Positions 9,647 through 16,877 are shown, counted from the first letter of the stretch. The stretch is DNA of 64,000 nt from Staphylococcus argenteus (GCF_000236925.1 NC_016941.1:310001-374000), one strand, 5' to 3'. The notes: generated from the sequence alone by a model not told the origin. Translations and numbers: made by a program.

Positions 9647-10330
9647 ATGGCTACTAAGGAAAATATAGACATTCTTCGAAAGCCAGGTGCACAAGCCTTA
9701 AGTTTAGCATCATTGTTTTTGATACTTTTTTCATGTCTAACTTTCTTTTTTGGTTTAGATTATGAAAGGTTTCCTAATTATTTAAAGATAACGACAATTA
9801 TAGAATTAATAATTATCATAATTAGTTTGCTTCAATGGATTAGATTTATAGATTTCGAAAAAGAAAGTGCACAGAAATATAAAAAAATATATGCTCGATT
9901 TTTAGTTGTTATAAATGTGTTAACTACTATCACTGTAGTATTTGCACTGTGTAACCTTTATTATTTTGCAGCTGTACAAAACCATTATGATTTATTCAAT
10001 TATTGGTTAATGGGTACGATTTCAATCATAATTAGCTATTTATTATTAGTAATTGGAGGAATGTTTACGTTGTTAAAATTACCTAAAGTAACAAAACGTT
10101 GGGGTGGTAAAACTAAAACACATTTCGGTTTATTATTAACTGCGTTGAGCTCATTTATATATATTGAAAAAATTATCGAATATATATTGGTTCCTAATGT
10201 CGTAGAATCCAAGTTTATAATTATTGTAAGTATGTTGGTTATCGCTGGATCACAATTTGTGGCATTTCAATTTATTATGCAATACAGTAGATTCTATATT
10301 TTTGAATTAAACACTGAAGATGATGACTAA
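9647..10330 (+). CDS. Polytopic membrane protein, DUF5079-like, copy b
   Basis: A 227-residue protein identical to the one at 6799 except at residues 2, 9 and 21. The DNA is almost identical from about codon 22 to the stop and on into the 3' flank, so the two copies arose by very recent duplication or are kept alike by gene conversion. ATG 9647 follows AGGAGATAGG. It has about six transmembrane segments and an acidic tail (NTEDDD). Function is unknown; the call follows the same reasoning as copy a. Confidence 0.75.
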   Translation: MATKENIDILRKPGAQALSLASLFLILFSCLTFFFGLDYERFPNYLKITTIIELIIIIISLLQWIRFIDFEKESAQKYKKIYARFLVVINVLTTITVVFALCNLYYFAAVQNHYDLFNYWLMGTISIIISYLLLVIGGMFTLLKLPKVTKRWGGKTKTHFGLLLTALSSFIYIEKIIEYILVPNVVESKFIIIVSMLVIAGSQFVAFQFIMQYSRFYIFELNTEDDD

Positions 10331-10434
10331 ATAATTTTATAAATTACTATTGGAGTATACTTATATAAAAAATCAACTTCAACACATTATTTTTTACTCA
10401 ATGATGTGAAAGAATTTGAGTGGATTGATATTAA

Positions 10435-10548
10435 TGGGATTTGATTATTAGAATTAGAAAAGGAACGTTTGCTTTTGTTGTAATAAATCTAATATTTTTC
10501 AGTTGTTGGTTATTTATTCTGAATATGATTTTATCAAGATTATTATAA
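10435..10548 (+). pseudogene. DUF5080-like gene remnant (last 38 codons)
   Basis: The reading frame WDLIIRIRKGTFAFVV to the stop matches the C-terminus of the intact DUF5080-like protein (7628-8239), and the flank upstream of 10433 matches the flank upstream of that gene. An internal deletion of roughly 600 bp therefore removed the start and most of the gene, joining GATTGATATTAA directly to TGGGATTTG. The remnant has no start codon or ribosome binding site. Confidence 0.85.
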
Positions 10549-10600
10549 TTGTATTACATATAGGTGTTGGTAAATTTTTATTTACGAAATTGTAAAAAAG

Positions 10601-10647
10601 TATATACTATTAATATCTTTTTTACTATAATTATAAATGGTTAAATA
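10601..10647 (+). repeat. Promoter-like intergenic repeat, copy 1
   Basis: This block and the one at 16151-16197 differ at only three positions. Both include TATACT, a 17-nt spacer and TATAAT, a weak sigma-A promoter layout. Both lead into similar AT-rich sequence with AGGAG and then a broken frame, so they look like the 5' end of the same lost gene. Confidence 0.55.
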
Positions 10648-10700
10648 AATTGAAAGACAAAATAATGAGTAGGAGTTTTAGGGCTATTATTTACAAATAA

Positions 10701-10856
10701 TATAATACTGAAAAAGACTCGAAATTATTTAGAATTCCAGTTATCGTAACAATAGTTTCAGTTATTTTAGTTCTATTAGTGTATTTAGGTATAAAATGAG
10801 TAATATTAATTTGAAGAAGCATTAAGCGACGTAGAGGTGTTGTTTAGTGCTTTTTA
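10701..10856 (+). repeat. Repeated gene-tail and terminator block, copy 2
   Basis: The frame 10701-10799 has no start and ends IVTIVSVILVLLVYLGIK, nearly identical to the tail at 8265-8348. It is followed by hairpin AGCATTAA (10818-10825) / TTAGTGCT (10844-10851) and a T run. It is the second copy of the duplicated module end. Confidence 0.6.
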
Positions 10857-10906
10857 TTTAACGGAAATGAAACCAATATCTATTTTGAAAATATAGGGGG
10901 GATAAC

Positions 10907-11407
10907 ATGACTTTCGAAGAAAAACTAAGTGAAATATACAACAAGATTGCGAATGAGATTAGCAGTATGATACCGGTAGAGTGGGAAAAGGTATATACAA
11001 TTGCTTATGTAGATGATGGAGGTGGAGAGGTCGTTTTTAATTATACTAAACCAGGAAGTGAAGATTTGAATTATTACACTGATATACCTAAGGAGTATAA
11101 TGTTTCTGTGCAAGTATTTGATGATTTATGGATGGATTTATATGATTTGTTTAAGAATTTAAGGAATTTATTTAAAGAAGAAGGACTCGAACCATGGACA
11201 TCATGTGAATTTGATTTTACAAAAGAAGGTGAATTAAAAGTTTCATTTGATTATATTGATTGGGCGAATTCAGAGTTTGGACAAATGGGAAGAGAACATT
11301 ATTACATGTATAAAAAATTTGGGATTTGGCCTGAAAAAGAATATGCCATAAATTGGGTTGAAAAAATAAAAAATTATGTTAAAGAGCAAGAAGAAACTAA
11401 CCTTTAG
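10907..11407 (+). CDS. esaG: EsaG copy 4, DUF600 antitoxin
   Basis: A 166-residue DUF600 protein at ATG 10907 with AGGGGGGATAAC. The centre (YYTDIPKEYNVSVQVFDDLW, LFKNLRNLF) is type C, like copies 6 and 7. The tail (NSEFGQMGREH, IWPEKEYAINW) is almost identical to copy 1. This is a clear crossover product between a C-type and an A-type parent near the conserved EPWTSCEFDF block. It is paired with copy 5, 10 nt downstream. Confidence 0.9.
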   Translation: MTFEEKLSEIYNKIANEISSMIPVEWEKVYTIAYVDDGGGEVVFNYTKPGSEDLNYYTDIPKEYNVSVQVFDDLWMDLYDLFKNLRNLFKEEGLEPWTSCEFDFTKEGELKVSFDYIDWANSEFGQMGREHYYMYKKFGIWPEKEYAINWVEKIKNYVKEQEETNL

Positions 11408-11417
11408 GGGCGATAAC

Positions 11418-11909
11418 ATGACTTTCGAAGAAAAACTAAGTGAAATATACAACAAGATTGCGAATGAGATTAGTGGGATGATTCCAGTAGAATGGGAGCA
11501 AGTATTTACAATTGCCTACGTAACTGACCAAGCTGGGGAAGTCATTTTTAATTATACTAAACCAGCTAGTGATGAATTAAATTATTATTCAGACATACCT
11601 AAAGATTGCAATGTCTCAAAAGATATTTTTAAGAATTCATGGTTTAAAGTTTATCGAATGTTTGATGAGTTAAGAGAAACTTTTAAAGAAGAAGATTTAG
11701 AACCATGGACCTCATGCGAATTCGACTTTACAAGAGACGGCAAATTGAATGTATCTTTTGATTATATAGATTGGGTTAGATTAGGTTTTGGACCATTAGC
11801 AAAAGAAAATTACTATACGTATAAAAAGTTTGGTGTTTTACCAGAAATGGAATATGAAATTAATAAAGTTAAAGAAATCGAGCAATATATTAAAAGCCAA
11901 GAAAGTTAA
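11418..11909 (+). CDS. esaG: EsaG copy 5, DUF600 antitoxin
   Basis: A 163-residue DUF600 protein. The start is ATG 11418 behind AGGGGCGATAAC; an upstream in-frame extension to 11376 lies inside copy 4 and lacks a ribosome binding site. The centre (YYSDIPKDCNVSKDIFKNSW) is type B and nearly identical to copy 8. The tail (RLGFGPLAKEN, VLPEMEYEINK) is type gamma. The first 20 codons are almost identical at DNA level to copy 4. Confidence 0.9.
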   Translation: MTFEEKLSEIYNKIANEISGMIPVEWEQVFTIAYVTDQAGEVIFNYTKPASDELNYYSDIPKDCNVSKDIFKNSWFKVYRMFDELRETFKEEDLEPWTSCEFDFTRDGKLNVSFDYIDWVRLGFGPLAKENYYTYKKFGVLPEMEYEINKVKEIEQYIKSQES

Positions 11910-11924
11910 TTATGGGAAAGAGGT

Positions 11925-11953
11925 TAAGCAATAAGATTTGTTTAATCTTAGTT
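11925..11953 (+). terminator. Degenerate terminator after esaG copy 5
   Basis: AGGTTAAGCAA pairs with TTGTTTAATCT through 11 bp including two G-U pairs. It is a drifted version of the 6601/9455 hairpin, but the T tract is poor, so termination may be partial. Confidence 0.45.
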
Positions 11954-12198
11954 TGCTGCAATTTAAAATTGTTGATATTTCTAGGAAGAATCATTCGAAA
12001 TTGGAAGATCAAAGTGAGAATGAACTCATAAGTGGCTCATTAACAAATTGTATAAAAAATATTGATGATAATATCGATAGACTCATCGATAAAATTACCG
12101 AGATGCAAAATGAAGTTAATTCATTAGGTAGTACATTATCTGTACTAGAAAATGCAATAAATTCAAAAGCTTCTGCTATTGAAAAATTAACTAATTAA
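11938..12198 (+). pseudogene. Small helical ORF, probably a truncated gene
   Basis: An 86-codon frame opens only at a TTG inside the terminator stem and has no ribosome binding site, so its 5' end is probably lost. From about residue 30 it encodes a regular amphipathic helix pair (IDDNIDRLIDKITEMQ, then a second helix) like the small helical partners found next to LXG-type Ess toxins. That resemblance is structural only and I do not recognise the family. It ends 10 nt before the next gene, suggesting it was once the first gene of that operon. Confidence 0.4.
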
Positions 12199-12208
12199 AG
12201 GAGCAGAA

Positions 12209-12682
12209 ATGGAAAAAATAAAGAGAATAAACAAAATATTTTTATCATTTGAAGTTATTCCATTTGCAATGATGATTTTGCTAGCATTTCCACCAATTAT
12301 TGCAAGTCTAATTAATAATCGTTTGCAGTATGGTAGAGATTTCTATGATAGAGTAAGCTTTTATTGTTATATTTCAATTATGGCTGCATATGCAATTACC
12401 ATATTGTTAGAAATTATTTTTTACTTTATTTTATTGAAAAGCTATCAATATGATCAAAGTAATATTGAATTAGCTAATAGAGTGAAAGTTACAAAAGTAC
12501 TGTCGATTTTGTATATGATTCCAGGATTATATGCGATTCCATTCTATTTTAGATTTTTACATGTTCGTTCATTTAGAGAAAATAAAAAATCCGGACAGCC
12601 GGCCTATCACTTTTGGGAATTTTTTATAAAACCTAATCGCAAACCGATAGAGTTGAAAGACTTTTTTATTAAAAATAGATAA
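12209..12682 (+). CDS. Small integral membrane protein, unknown function
   Basis: A 157-residue protein with three hydrophobic segments (about residues 14-33, 48-75 and 95-115) and a basic C-terminal tail. ATG 12209 follows AAAGGAGCAGAA. It is the first intact gene of a four-gene unit (12209-13872) with gaps of 1-17 nt, so cotranscription is likely. I do not recognise the family with confidence; DUF5083 of the staphylococcal Ess region is a possibility from memory. Nothing in it suggests an enzyme. Confidence 0.65.
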   Translation: MEKIKRINKIFLSFEVIPFAMMILLAFPPIIASLINNRLQYGRDFYDRVSFYCYISIMAAYAITILLEIIFYFILLKSYQYDQSNIELANRVKVTKVLSILYMIPGLYAIPFYFRFLHVRSFRENKKSGQPAYHFWEFFIKPNRKPIELKDFFIKNR

Positions 12683-12696
12683 TTAAGGAGTAACCA

Positions 12697-13071
12697 ATGA
12701 AAAGATTAATTATAGGAGTGTTAATTATAATGATGAGTATAATCAATTATGGTTGTGGTAATGAGCAAAATGAAAATAAATATCAAAGTCAAATTAATAA
12801 AGTAATGAAAATTCAACAAGAAACTCATAAAGAGATGGTTAAAAAGAGTAATGAAGTTAATCCTGAATTTAATAAGGATAAAGTAAATACTTATGTATTT
12901 AATGATGGCAAATTAATTATCATCAGCTATAAGTTATTTAAAGATAAAGATCAAATGTTTTACGCGACTTACGAGTTTAAAAACGACAAAATTTATTATA
13001 AGAGAGATATTAATCCTAAAACATACGTGAAAGAACACAAATCAGATTATAAAGATATTAAAGTAAATTAA
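12697..13071 (+). CDS. Putative lipoprotein, DUF4467-like (cystatin fold), copy 1
   Basis: A 124-residue protein with a type II signal peptide: KR, a hydrophobic core, then lipobox NYGC, so Cys20 would be lipidated and the protein held on the outer face of the membrane. The mature part is Lys-rich with a helix followed by beta strands (NTYVFNDGKLIIISYKLFKD). That pattern fits the DUF4467 cystatin-like lipoproteins of staphylococci (recalled family). A paralogue of exactly the same length lies at 16503. Both are followed by a DUF4064-type membrane protein, so the pair probably works together. Function unknown. Confidence 0.72.
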   Translation: MKRLIIGVLIIMMSIINYGCGNEQNENKYQSQINKVMKIQQETHKEMVKKSNEVNPEFNKDKVNTYVFNDGKLIIISYKLFKDKDQMFYATYEFKNDKIYYKRDINPKTYVKEHKSDYKDIKVN

Positions 13072-13088
13072 TTTTAAGGAGTAGGAAA

Positions 13089-13478
13089 ATGGAAAAGTTA
13101 ATCAAAGTGACGTCTTTAATTGGAATTATTATTCAAAGTTTTTTAACATTGTTATTTTTAATATTTTTAATTTTATCAGCAACAGGGATTATACAGCCAG
13201 AATTGACCACAACTGTTAATGGTGAACAAACTATACAAAGTCCAGAAACTGCTCAAGCAACATTCGTGACAATATTTGCAATATTGTTTGCTGTTTCTTT
13301 AGTTTCAGATTTATTAGGCATTATAGCTATGAAAAAGTTGTTTGTGAATAATAAAGCGAGTGGTATTTTGTATATTATTGGTGCAGTGATCAGTGCCAAT
13401 TTATTAACATTTATTGCTTGGTTAATAAGTGGAATTTCTGTTTTAAGGTATAACAAAATAGGAAAAGAAGTGTCATAG
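13089..13478 (+). CDS. DUF4064-type membrane protein, copy 1
   Basis: A 129-residue protein with three to four hydrophobic segments (about residues 10-33, 58-78, 92-120) and an outside loop carrying TTTVNGEQTIQS. It resembles DUF4064 proteins. It is clearly paralogous to 17031-17429, which shares the TTTVNGE loop and the SGILYIIGAVISANL-type last helix. It starts 17 nt after the lipoprotein gene behind AAGGAGTAGG. Role unknown. Confidence 0.72.
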   Translation: MEKLIKVTSLIGIIIQSFLTLLFLIFLILSATGIIQPELTTTVNGEQTIQSPETAQATFVTIFAILFAVSLVSDLLGIIAMKKLFVNNKASGILYIIGAVISANLLTFIAWLISGISVLRYNKIGKEVS

Positions 13479-13479
13479 C

Positions 13480-13872
13480 ATGAAATATACTTGGTGGATA
13501 CTTTTGACAATTGCAGGGATTTTAAGTTTAACAAGTGTTTATGGATTTATTTTATGTTTAGGTAGTTTTGGAATGTTGGCAATGAATGTCATGTGGCTAT
13601 TTGTTTATACACCGCATAAAAATTCTAAAGCACTTGAATCTATATCAAAACCAACGATAATTTTATCAATCATTGGGACATATGCAGTATTTATATTTAT
13701 GTCTATCTTATTTTACTTCGTAATGAAAGCTAGGTTTATGGAAATTGGAATAAAACTTTACGGTGAATCTTTTAATATGTTTGGAATACCATTATTCATT
13801 ATTGCCATTATTTTATTTACAATCGGTACAGTATTCGTTTATAAAATACAGCAATCAAGATTAAAGCAATAG
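13480..13872 (+). CDS. Small integral membrane protein, unknown function
   Basis: A 130-residue protein with about four transmembrane helices (residues 4-25, 27-45, 62-84, 103-124) and a basic tail. ATG 13480 comes one base after the stop of the DUF4064 gene with only a weak Shine-Dalgarno sequence, so it is probably translationally coupled. It has no counterpart next to the second lipoprotein/DUF4064 pair. I do not recognise the family. Confidence 0.6.
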   Translation: MKYTWWILLTIAGILSLTSVYGFILCLGSFGMLAMNVMWLFVYTPHKNSKALESISKPTIILSIIGTYAVFIFMSILFYFVMKARFMEIGIKLYGESFNMFGIPLFIIAIILFTIGTVFVYKIQQSRLKQ

Positions 13873-14154
13873 AATATATTAATTTAAAGGACGGGTTTAA
13901 AAGAAATCCGTCCTAATGATTTATACATAATAGATGTAGCTGAATCTAAAAGACTTCAAATACTTTGAAGATAAAAAGATAATGACAATGAATGTAAAAT
14001 GTGACCTTTTCAATATTAAAATAAAAAAATGTAATGTTTTAGAAAGCGAATCTAAATTTTAATAACGATAAATGAAAGGTAGATGAACATGAGTAACTCA
14101 AACGAGTTTGTTTAATTTGCCCCTGCATTTATTTGCGTTGAAAATCACGAGCCT

Positions 14155-14179
14155 GTTTCCATTTCCGAAAAATGGAAAC
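14155..14179. repeat. Perfect inverted repeat (hairpin)
   Basis: GTTTCCATTT (14155-14164) and AAATGGAAAC (14170-14179) are exact reverse complements around a 5-nt loop. No T tract follows on either strand. It overlaps the first codons of the remnant frame at 14172, so it may be an operator or a deletion-junction scar. Confidence 0.5.
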
Positions 14180-14297
14180 GAGCTTAGTATATACAAACTC
14201 TGAAGAATCTAAGGCGATTATATAGTTTCAAGATGATGAACCAATTTATGATGAAAATTTAAATGGAGGGATATATTTAGATTTTACTGAATTGTAA
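14172..14297 (+). pseudogene. Remnant of an unidentified small protein gene
   Basis: From ATG 14172 the frame reads METSLVYTNSEESKAII, then an in-frame TAG, then FQDDEPIYDENLNGGIYL to TAA at 14295. The protein-like composition on both sides of a single stop suggests a decayed or truncated coding sequence rather than chance. No ribosome binding site is seen and no homologue is recognised. Confidence 0.4.
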
Positions 14298-14372
14298 AAA
14301 TAGAATTTTAAATTATTTGAATGTATTTATAAATATATCGTTATTATTAAAGTAGAGATTAGGGGAGATAAC

Positions 14373-14873
14373 ATGAATTTCGAAGAAAAACTAAGTCAAA
14401 TATACAATGAGATTGCAAATGAAATCAGTGGAATGATACCGGTAGAGTGGGAAAAGGTATATACAATTGCCTACCTAGATGATGAAGGTGGAGAGGTTGT
14501 TTTTAATTATACTAAACCAGGTAGCGATGAATTGAATTATTACACGGATATATCTAGAGATTATAATATTTCAGAAGAAATATTTGATGATTTATGGATG
14601 AATCTGTATTACTTGTTTATGGATTTAAGGGATTTATTTAAAAAAGAAGGTCTTGAACCATGGACCTCATGTGAATTTGATTTTACAAGAGATGGTAATT
14701 TGAAAGTATCATTTGATTATATAGATTGGATTAAATTAGGTTTTGGCCCATCTGGAAAAGAAAATTATTATATGTACAAAAAATTTGGAATTTTACCAGA
14801 AACGGAATATGAAATTAATAAAGTTAAAGAAATCGAGCAATATATTAAAGAGCAAGAAGAAACTGAACTATAG
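14373..14873 (+). CDS. esaG: EsaG copy 6, DUF600 antitoxin
   Basis: A 166-residue DUF600 protein at ATG 14373 behind AGGGGAGATAAC. The centre (YYTDISRDYNISEEIFDDLW) is type C and the tail (KLGFGPSGKEN, ILPETEYEINK) is type gamma. It heads a run of three copies (6, 7, 8) separated by only 10 nt each. Their first 150 nt are almost identical, pointing to very recent unequal crossing-over or gene conversion. Confidence 0.9.
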   Translation: MNFEEKLSQIYNEIANEISGMIPVEWEKVYTIAYLDDEGGEVVFNYTKPGSDELNYYTDISRDYNISEEIFDDLWMNLYYLFMDLRDLFKKEGLEPWTSCEFDFTRDGNLKVSFDYIDWIKLGFGPSGKENYYMYKKFGILPETEYEINKVKEIEQYIKEQEETEL

Positions 14874-14883
14874 GGGAGATAAC

Positions 14884-15384
14884 ATGAATTTCGAAGAAAA
14901 ACTAAGTCAAATATACAATGAAATTGCAAATGAAATCAGTGGGATGATACCGGTAGAGTGGGAAAAGGTATATACAATTGCCTACCTAGATGATGAAGGT
15001 GGAGAGGTTGTTTTTAATTATACTAAACCTGGAAGTGAAGGTTTGAATTATTACACATATATCCCTAGAGAGTATAATGTCTCTGAAAAAGTATTTTATG
15101 ATTTGTGGACGGATTTATATAGATTGTTTAAGAAGTTAAGAAACGCATTTAAAGAAGAAGGACATGAACCATGGACCTCATGCGAATTTGATTTTACAAG
15201 AGAAGGTAAATTAAAAGTTTCATTTGATTATATTGATTGGATAAATACAGAGTTTGATCAATTAGGCCGTGAAAATTATTATATGTACAAAAAATTTGGG
15301 GTTATACCAGAAATGGAATATGAAATGGAAGAAATTAAAGAAATCGAACAATATATTAAAGAGCGAGATGAAGCTGAACTATAG
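14884..15384 (+). CDS. esaG: EsaG copy 7, DUF600 antitoxin
   Basis: A 166-residue DUF600 protein starting at ATG 14884. The long in-frame upstream extension (to 14743) is read from the 3' end of copy 6 in another frame and is rejected. The centre (YYTYIPREYNVSEKVF, LFKKLRNAF) is type C and the tail (NTEFDQLGREN, VIPEMEYEMEE) is type beta, as in copy 3. The block EGHEPW replaces the usual EGLEPW, a change shared only with copy 8. Confidence 0.9.
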   Translation: MNFEEKLSQIYNEIANEISGMIPVEWEKVYTIAYLDDEGGEVVFNYTKPGSEGLNYYTYIPREYNVSEKVFYDLWTDLYRLFKKLRNAFKEEGHEPWTSCEFDFTREGKLKVSFDYIDWINTEFDQLGRENYYMYKKFGVIPEMEYEMEEIKEIEQYIKERDEAEL

Positions 15385-15394
15385 GGGAGATAAC

Positions 15395-15883
15395 ATGACT
15401 TTCGAAGAAAAACTAAGTCAAATGTACAATGAAATTGCAAATGAAATCAGTGGAATGATACCGGTAGAGTGGGAAAAGGTATATACAATTGCCTACCTAG
15501 ATGATGAAGGTGGAGAGGTTGTTTTTAATTATACTAAACCTGGAAGTGAAGGTTTGAATTATTATTCAGATATTCCTAAAGATTGCAATGTCTCAAAAGA
15601 TATTTTTAAGAATTCATGGTTTAAAGTTTATCGAATGTTTGATGAGTTAAGAGAAACTTTTAAAAAAGAAGGACATGAACTATGGACATCATGTGAATTT
15701 GATTTTACAAGAGAAGGTAAATTATACGTATCGTTTGATTATATAGATTGGATTAAATTAGGTTTTGGTCCATCCGGAAAAGAAAACTACTATATGTACA
15801 AAAAGTTTGGTGTTTTACCAGAAATGGAATATGAAATGGAAGAAATTCGAGAAGTAGAGAAGTATGTTAAAGAACAAGAGTAG
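15395..15883 (+). CDS. esaG: EsaG copy 8, DUF600 antitoxin
   Basis: A 162-residue DUF600 protein starting at ATG 15395 with AGGGGAGATAAC; the frame running back to 15269 is a shadow of copy 7. The first ~55 codons match copy 7, then it switches to the type B centre of copy 5 (DIPKDCNVSKDIFKNSW), then to the gamma tail of copy 6. It carries EGHELW where other copies have EPW, so it may be less constrained. It is the last esaG in the window. Confidence 0.88.
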   Translation: MTFEEKLSQMYNEIANEISGMIPVEWEKVYTIAYLDDEGGEVVFNYTKPGSEGLNYYSDIPKDCNVSKDIFKNSWFKVYRMFDELRETFKKEGHELWTSCEFDFTREGKLYVSFDYIDWIKLGFGPSGKENYYMYKKFGVLPEMEYEMEEIREVEKYVKEQE

Positions 15884-15888
15884 CAGAC

Positions 15889-16017
15889 ATGTTATGGAAG
15901 GCTGAGCAAAACCAACCTCGTTTTACTTTTGATTCAAAGAAGAAGCTAAAAAATAAGATTATTTGCAACTTAAAAAGTCAATTAGCTTATCGTTATCCAT
16001 ACATCATGGATAAATGA
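15889..16017 (+). pseudogene. Short ORF, probable gene fragment
   Basis: A 42-residue frame from ATG 15889 contains AEQNQPRFTFDSKKKLKNK and ends SQLAYRYPYIMDK. It looks like genuine protein sequence but starts 6 nt after esaG copy 8 with no ribosome binding site and is very short. It is probably the tail of a lost effector or partner gene. Family not recognised. Confidence 0.35.
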
Positions 16018-16150
16018 GTTCAACTAATTAACAAATCACGATATAAATTTAAAATTGTCATTAATTGAAAAGGTTATTGTAGTGTATTTTATAAAGTTGA
16101 TGCACATTGACTTATTTTTAAAAACTTATATCAAAAAAATATGAGAAAAG

Positions 16151-16197
16151 TATATACTATTAAAATGTTTTTTACTATAATTATAAATAGTTAAATA
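16151..16197 (+). repeat. Promoter-like intergenic repeat, copy 2
   Basis: Matches 10601-10647 at all but three of 47 positions, including TATACT, 17 nt, TATAAT. It is followed by ATAGGAGG but no intact gene, supporting the view that both copies are relics of one duplicated promoter and gene start. Confidence 0.55.
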
Positions 16198-16502
16198 TTT
16201 GGGAATAAAATAAATGTATAGGAGGCAATATTTAGAGATACATAGCAATGTAAAGGTATCAAATAGTTATTACATTATCTGTAGTGATGACAGAATTTTC
16301 AGTAGTTTTTTATAAAATATTACTGAAATAGTATTTATACTATGAAACCTTTTTATCGTAGTAAAACAAACATTTGCATTAAGTTTTAAAAAAACATTAA
16401 GTTTAAACTAATTGGCGATACATTGTTCAAACATCACTATGATAAAGAATATTATCAGATTTCTAGTGAGTGGAAAATGACAGCCATCTAAGGAGAAAAA
16501 TG

Positions 16503-16877
16503 ATGAAAAGAATATTGGTAGTCTTTTTAATGTTAGCAATTGTCTTGGCAGGTTGTTCTAATAAAGGTGAAAAGTATCAAAAAGATATTGATAAAGTGTA
16601 CAAAGAACAGAATCAAATGAATAAAATTGCCTCGAAAGTACAAAACACTATTAAAACAGACATTAAACAAGAAGACAGTAATACACATGTTTATAAAGAT
16701 GGTAAAGTCATTGTTATTGGTATTCAATTGTTTAAAGATCGTGAAAAAATGTATTATTTCGCATATGAAATAAAAGATGGTAAGGCAGAGATCAATAGAG
16801 AAATAGACCCAATTAAGTATATGAAAGACCATAAAGCAGATTATGAAGATGAAAATGTAGAAGTGGAAAAAAAATAA
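16503..16877 (+). CDS. Putative lipoprotein, DUF4467-like (cystatin fold), copy 2
   Basis: A 124-residue lipoprotein with signal MKRILVVFLMLAIVLAGC; Cys18 in lipobox LAGC is the lipidation site. Start ATG 16503 lies 7 nt from AGGAG (16491-16495), better than ATG 16500 or the upstream frame to 16470. The mature region parallels the paralogue at 12697: a helix, then NTHVYKDGKVIVIGIQLFKD and a tail with ID/NPxKYxKxHKxDYxD. It is cotranscribed or at least co-located with the DUF4064 gene 150 nt downstream. Function unknown. Confidence 0.75.
   Translation: MKRILVVFLMLAIVLAGCSNKGEKYQKDIDKVYKEQNQMNKIASKVQNTIKTDIKQEDSNTHVYKDGKVIVIGIQLFKDREKMYYFAYEIKDGKAEINREIDPIKYMKDHKADYEDENVEVEKK

Larger units (their letters stand above)
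10549..10906. other. Intergenic stretch between DUF5080 remnant and esaG copy 4
   Basis: No intact gene. It holds a 47-nt block (10601-10647) that recurs at 16151-16197 and contains TATAAT (10626-10631). It also has a start-less hydrophobic tail frame (10701-10799) homologous to 8265-8348, and a terminator-like hairpin (10818-10825 with 10844-10851, then TTTTT) 50 nt before the next esaG. Confidence 0.7.
13873..14372. other. Intergenic stretch with hairpins and a gene remnant
   Basis: No intact gene. A stem at 13888-13896 / 13906-13914 (AGGACGG...CCGTCCT) follows the four-gene unit but lacks a T run, so it is at best a weak terminator. A 10-bp perfect hairpin lies at 14155-14179, and a broken frame at 14172-14297. 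AGGGGAGATAAC for esaG copy 6 ends the stretch. Confidence 0.6.
15884..16502. other. Intergenic stretch with gene remnants
   Basis: No intact gene. It contains a 42-residue frame (15889-16017), and the second copy of the promoter-like block (16151-16197) followed by ATAGGAGGCAAT with no open frame behind it. AAGGAG at 16490-16495 serves the lipoprotein gene downstream. Confidence 0.6.

Noticed and set aside
11376..11417. N-terminal extension of esaG copy 5 (and similar extensions before copies 7 and 8 at 14743 and 15269)
   Set aside because: They read the 3' end of the preceding esaG in another frame, lack ribosome binding sites, and every copy has AGGGG(A/C)GATAAC directly before the internal ATG.
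14373..15883. The three tandem repeats of about 510 nt as a CRISPR-like or satellite repeat
   Set aside because: Each unit is a complete DUF600 gene with its own ribosome binding site; the periodicity is gene duplication.
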